The notes beneath the pieces are model-generated. The model was given only the letters and a program-made list of their open reading frames with translations. It was not told where the DNA came from and ran no database searches. Of a stretch of DNA of 7,474 nucleotides, positions 6,223 to 7,474 are shown one piece after another. Origin of the DNA: an uncultured Phycisphaerae bacterium (GTDB lineage Bacteria; Planctomycetota; Phycisphaerae; Phycisphaerales; SM1A02); NCBI GenBank assembly GCA_913046275.1, contig CAJWSE010000051.1:1-7474 (forward strand). Reading direction: 5' to 3'. How positions within the stretch are numbered: position 1 is the stretch's first letter; every line of letters begins with the position of its first letter. A program made the translations under genes and the position numbers.

Positions 6223-6228
6223 AAAGGA
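6223..6228 (+). promoter_or_regulatory. Shine-Dalgarno sequence of ndk
   Basis: AAAGGA lies 4 nt before the first ATG (6233) and 7 nt before a second, directly adjacent ATG (6236). The spacing favours 6236 as the main initiation codon. The choice changes the protein by one methionine only. A third in-frame ATG (6242) is 13 nt away and less likely. Confidence 0.65.
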
Positions 6229-6232
6229 CATC

Positions 6233-6712
6233 ATGATGAGTATGGAACAAACATTAATTATCTTGAAGCCAGATGCAGTGCAGCGTGGTTTTATGGGAAA
6301 AATTTTAAGTCGTTTTGAAGATAAGGGACTTAAAGTAGTTGGTGCTAAATTTATGAACATTTCTCAGGAACTAGCAGCTAAGCACTATGCTGATCACAAA
6401 GAACGTCCTTTTTACCCTAGTCTTGTAAGTTTTATGACAAGTTCACCAGTTTTAGTCCTTGCACTCGAAGGTGTTGGCGCGATTGCAATTTGCCGCTCAC
6501 TTATGGGGGCTACCTTTGGATCACAAGCTGCGGCAGGGACGATTCGAGGCGATTTTGGTGTCTCGAATAGTTTTAATCTTATTCACGGTTCTGATAGCCC
6601 CGAAGCTGCAGCAAAAGAATTAGGCCTATTTTTCAATGATGGTGAGATTCTAGCCTGGAGTCGTGGGAATGAGGGTTGGGTATATGACATGTCGGGTGAT
6701 GAGCCAGAGTAG
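6233..6712 (+). CDS. ndk: Nucleoside diphosphate kinase
   Basis: Transfers the terminal phosphate from an NTP to an NDP through a phosphohistidine intermediate, balancing the cytoplasmic nucleotide pools. It is 159 residues from the first ATG, slightly longer than the usual 135-150. Family motifs run the whole length: TLIILKPDAVQRG (7-19), HYADHKERPFYPSLVSFM (51-68), GAIAICRSLMGAT (82-94), GTIRGDFG (102-109) and the active site NLIHGSDS with catalytic His118. The C-terminus runs past the usual conserved ending into GNEGWVYDMSGDEPE, a short acidic extension. It has a good Shine-Dalgarno sequence upstream and a Rho-independent terminator starting at the stop codon, so it is probably a single-gene transcript. 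It diverges from the topoisomerase VI operon. No complete sigma-70 promoter was convincing upstream. Identification is secure. Confidence 0.97.
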   Translation: MMSMEQTLIILKPDAVQRGFMGKILSRFEDKGLKVVGAKFMNISQELAAKHYADHKERPFYPSLVSFMTSSPVLVLALEGVGAIAICRSLMGATFGSQAAAGTIRGDFGVSNSFNLIHGSDSPEAAAKELGLFFNDGEILAWSRGNEGWVYDMSGDEPE

Positions 6713-6757
6713 GTGATTAGACCGAATAAGGCCTTAATCGTCCGATAACACCTTTTT
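6711..6757 (+). terminator. Rho-independent terminator after ndk
   Basis: Imperfect hairpin beginning inside the ndk stop codon. GGTG/CACC (6712-6715 with 6749-6752), TTA/TAA, GAC/GTC (6720-6722 with 6740-6742 region), GA/TC and TAA/TTA pair in register with small bulges, closed by a GGCC tetraloop (6730-6733). A run of five T (6753-6757) follows the 3' arm immediately. This is the classical layout, though the bulges weaken the stem. Confidence 0.65.
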
Positions 6758-6801
6758 GAAAAAAAGAATGAAAAAAAGTTTCAAATTGGCTTCGCATATT
6801 A

Positions 6802-6873
6802 GGCTGAGCTGCGTAGAAGGGGTGGCGTGCGTTTGCGCGTTCACTTCTTACATTTGCGGGGTACATCTCAGCC
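6802..6873 (+). repeat. Long imperfect stem-loop before the sigma factor gene
   Basis: The outer arms GGCTGAG (6802-6808) and CTCAGCC (6867-6873) are a perfect 7-bp inverted repeat. Shorter pairings lie inside, such as GTA/TAC and GAAG/CTTC (GTAGAAG near 6813-6819 with CTTCTTAC near 6843-6850). The 3' arm ends one base before the ATG at 6875. If transcribed, folding would affect access to that start codon. No T-run follows, so it is not a simple terminator. It could be a leader control element, or chance pairing. Confidence 0.4.
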
Positions 6874-6874
6874 C

Positions 6875-7474
6875 ATGCTATATAAAAAAAGGCCATCCAA
6901 AAAAAATGCACGCCGCCGCACTTCGGCAAAAACAAATCCGAGGTCCGCTGCCGAACACGAAAAAATTTATCAAGCTTTGACGGAGCCTATCATCGTTATG
7001 GAGTCACCTTGTTTTAGCAGGAAAAATGCAGAGGAACTTATTTTTGACATTCCAAAATCAATTGAACGAATTCCAATCGATTGGTACAGTCCCGCTATTG
7101 ATAAAGCACATCCTCCAAAACGAAGTGTAGCCGCCCTACTTACTCGCGAAGAGGAAACAGTACTATTTCGTCAATACAATTATGCCCGAATGAAATTGCA
7201 ATTGTTGCAACAGCTTTTTGATTCTCAAACAAAGCCATCAGAAAAGAAAGTTGATGAGCTAATACATTGGTACGACATTGCAATAGATCGACGGGATTTG
7301 ATTGTTGAGCGAAATCTTGCACTTGTACTTGCCATGGCAAAGCGCACGTGGGCTACTGGTGAATATGCAGACCTTGTTGCAGAAGGCAATATGGCACTTA
7401 TACGTTCGGTTAATCGCTTTAACTGTGAACTCGGTTATAAATTTTCAACCTATGCATGCAGGGCGCTCACGACT
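6875..7474 (+). CDS. Sigma-70 family RNA polymerase sigma factor (N-terminal part, cut by window edge)
   Basis: About 200 N-terminal residues of a sigma factor that recruits RNA polymerase to promoters; regions 3 and 4 lie beyond the window. From ATG 6875 it has a basic, probably disordered tail (MLYKKRPSKKNARRR), then a variable segment, then LTREEETVLFRQYNYARMKL (a region 1.2-like helix common in planctomycete sigma factors). A helical insert follows, then region 2: NLALVLAMAKR (147-157), DLVAEGNMALIRSVNRF (166-182) and GYKFSTYACRA (187-197), the last being the core-binding and -10 recognition part. YACRA in place of the usual YAxWWI resembles planctomycete-specific sigma proteins. The start is uncertain. 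The frame is open from 6803, with GTG 6827 (behind AGAAGGGG) upstream and ATG 6998 (GGAG 12 nt before) downstream as alternatives. Family assignment is firm; which sigma group it belongs to cannot be settled from this fragment. Confidence 0.85.
   Translation, partial: MLYKKRPSKKNARRRTSAKTNPRSAAEHEKIYQALTEPIIVMESPCFSRKNAEELIFDIPKSIERIPIDWYSPAIDKAHPPKRSVAALLTREEETVLFRQYNYARMKLQLLQQLFDSQTKPSEKKVDELIHWYDIAIDRRDLIVERNLALVLAMAKRTWATGEYADLVAEGNMALIRSVNRFNCELGYKFSTYACRALTT

Noticed and set aside
6756..6800. TTGAAA (6756-6761) and CATATT (6795-6800) as a sigma gene promoter
   Set aside because: The hexamers are 33 nt apart, and no -10-like element lies 16-18 nt from TTGAAA.
6756..6980. Open frame with TTG start after ndk
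   Set aside because: Starts within the terminator T-run, has no Shine-Dalgarno sequence or family resemblance, and overlaps the sigma factor frame.
1..7474. Mobile element, CRISPR array, tRNA or rRNA
   Set aside because: No transposase or integrase, no regularly spaced repeats, and no cloverleaf or rRNA-like sequence seen on either strand.

Overview
The window looks like a stretch of a bacterial chromosome, most likely from a Planctomycetota member (possibly Phycisphaerae-like). This rests on three things. The partial sigma factor at the right end has the family look of planctomycete sigma-70 proteins. A complete DNA topoisomerase VI gene pair is present, which is normal in archaea and plants but rare in bacteria; planctomycetes are among the bacteria recalled to carry it. 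The remaining genes (pnp, ndk, two-component proteins) are ordinary bacterial genes. Base composition is moderately AT-rich throughout, and I see no insertion sequence, tRNA, rRNA or CRISPR array. The taxonomic call is inference.

Layout. Bases 3-2353 (+) hold a tightly packed run: the 3' end of pnp, a small membrane-anchored histidine kinase 3 nt later, and a diacylglycerol/lipid kinase-family gene overlapping it by 4 nt with a GTG start. Converging on it (2388-3011, -) is a response regulator with a receiver domain and a C-terminal RNA-binding ANTAR domain; it seems to have its own promoter. Upstream of that on the minus strand lie the two topoisomerase VI genes, top6B (6057-4282) then top6A (4282-3113), sharing one base (TAATG). 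A divergent region (6058-6232) separates top6B from ndk (6233-6712, +). It contains a good sigma-70-like promoter for top6B, so close to its ATG that the mRNA would be almost leaderless, and an imperfect stem-loop. After ndk comes a Rho-independent terminator, a second large inverted repeat, and a sigma-70 family gene cut by the right edge.

How the genes relate. Top6B (ATPase) and Top6A (DNA cleavage) form one A2B2 type IIB topoisomerase. Both carry lysine-rich tails, and the B/A junction is A-rich enough that a -1 slip would give a continuous B-A fusion. The histidine kinase and the ANTAR regulator are the only two-component proteins here and could be partners, though their convergent orientation is not evidence for that. 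PNPase (RNA decay) and NDK (NTP supply) are housekeeping enzymes.
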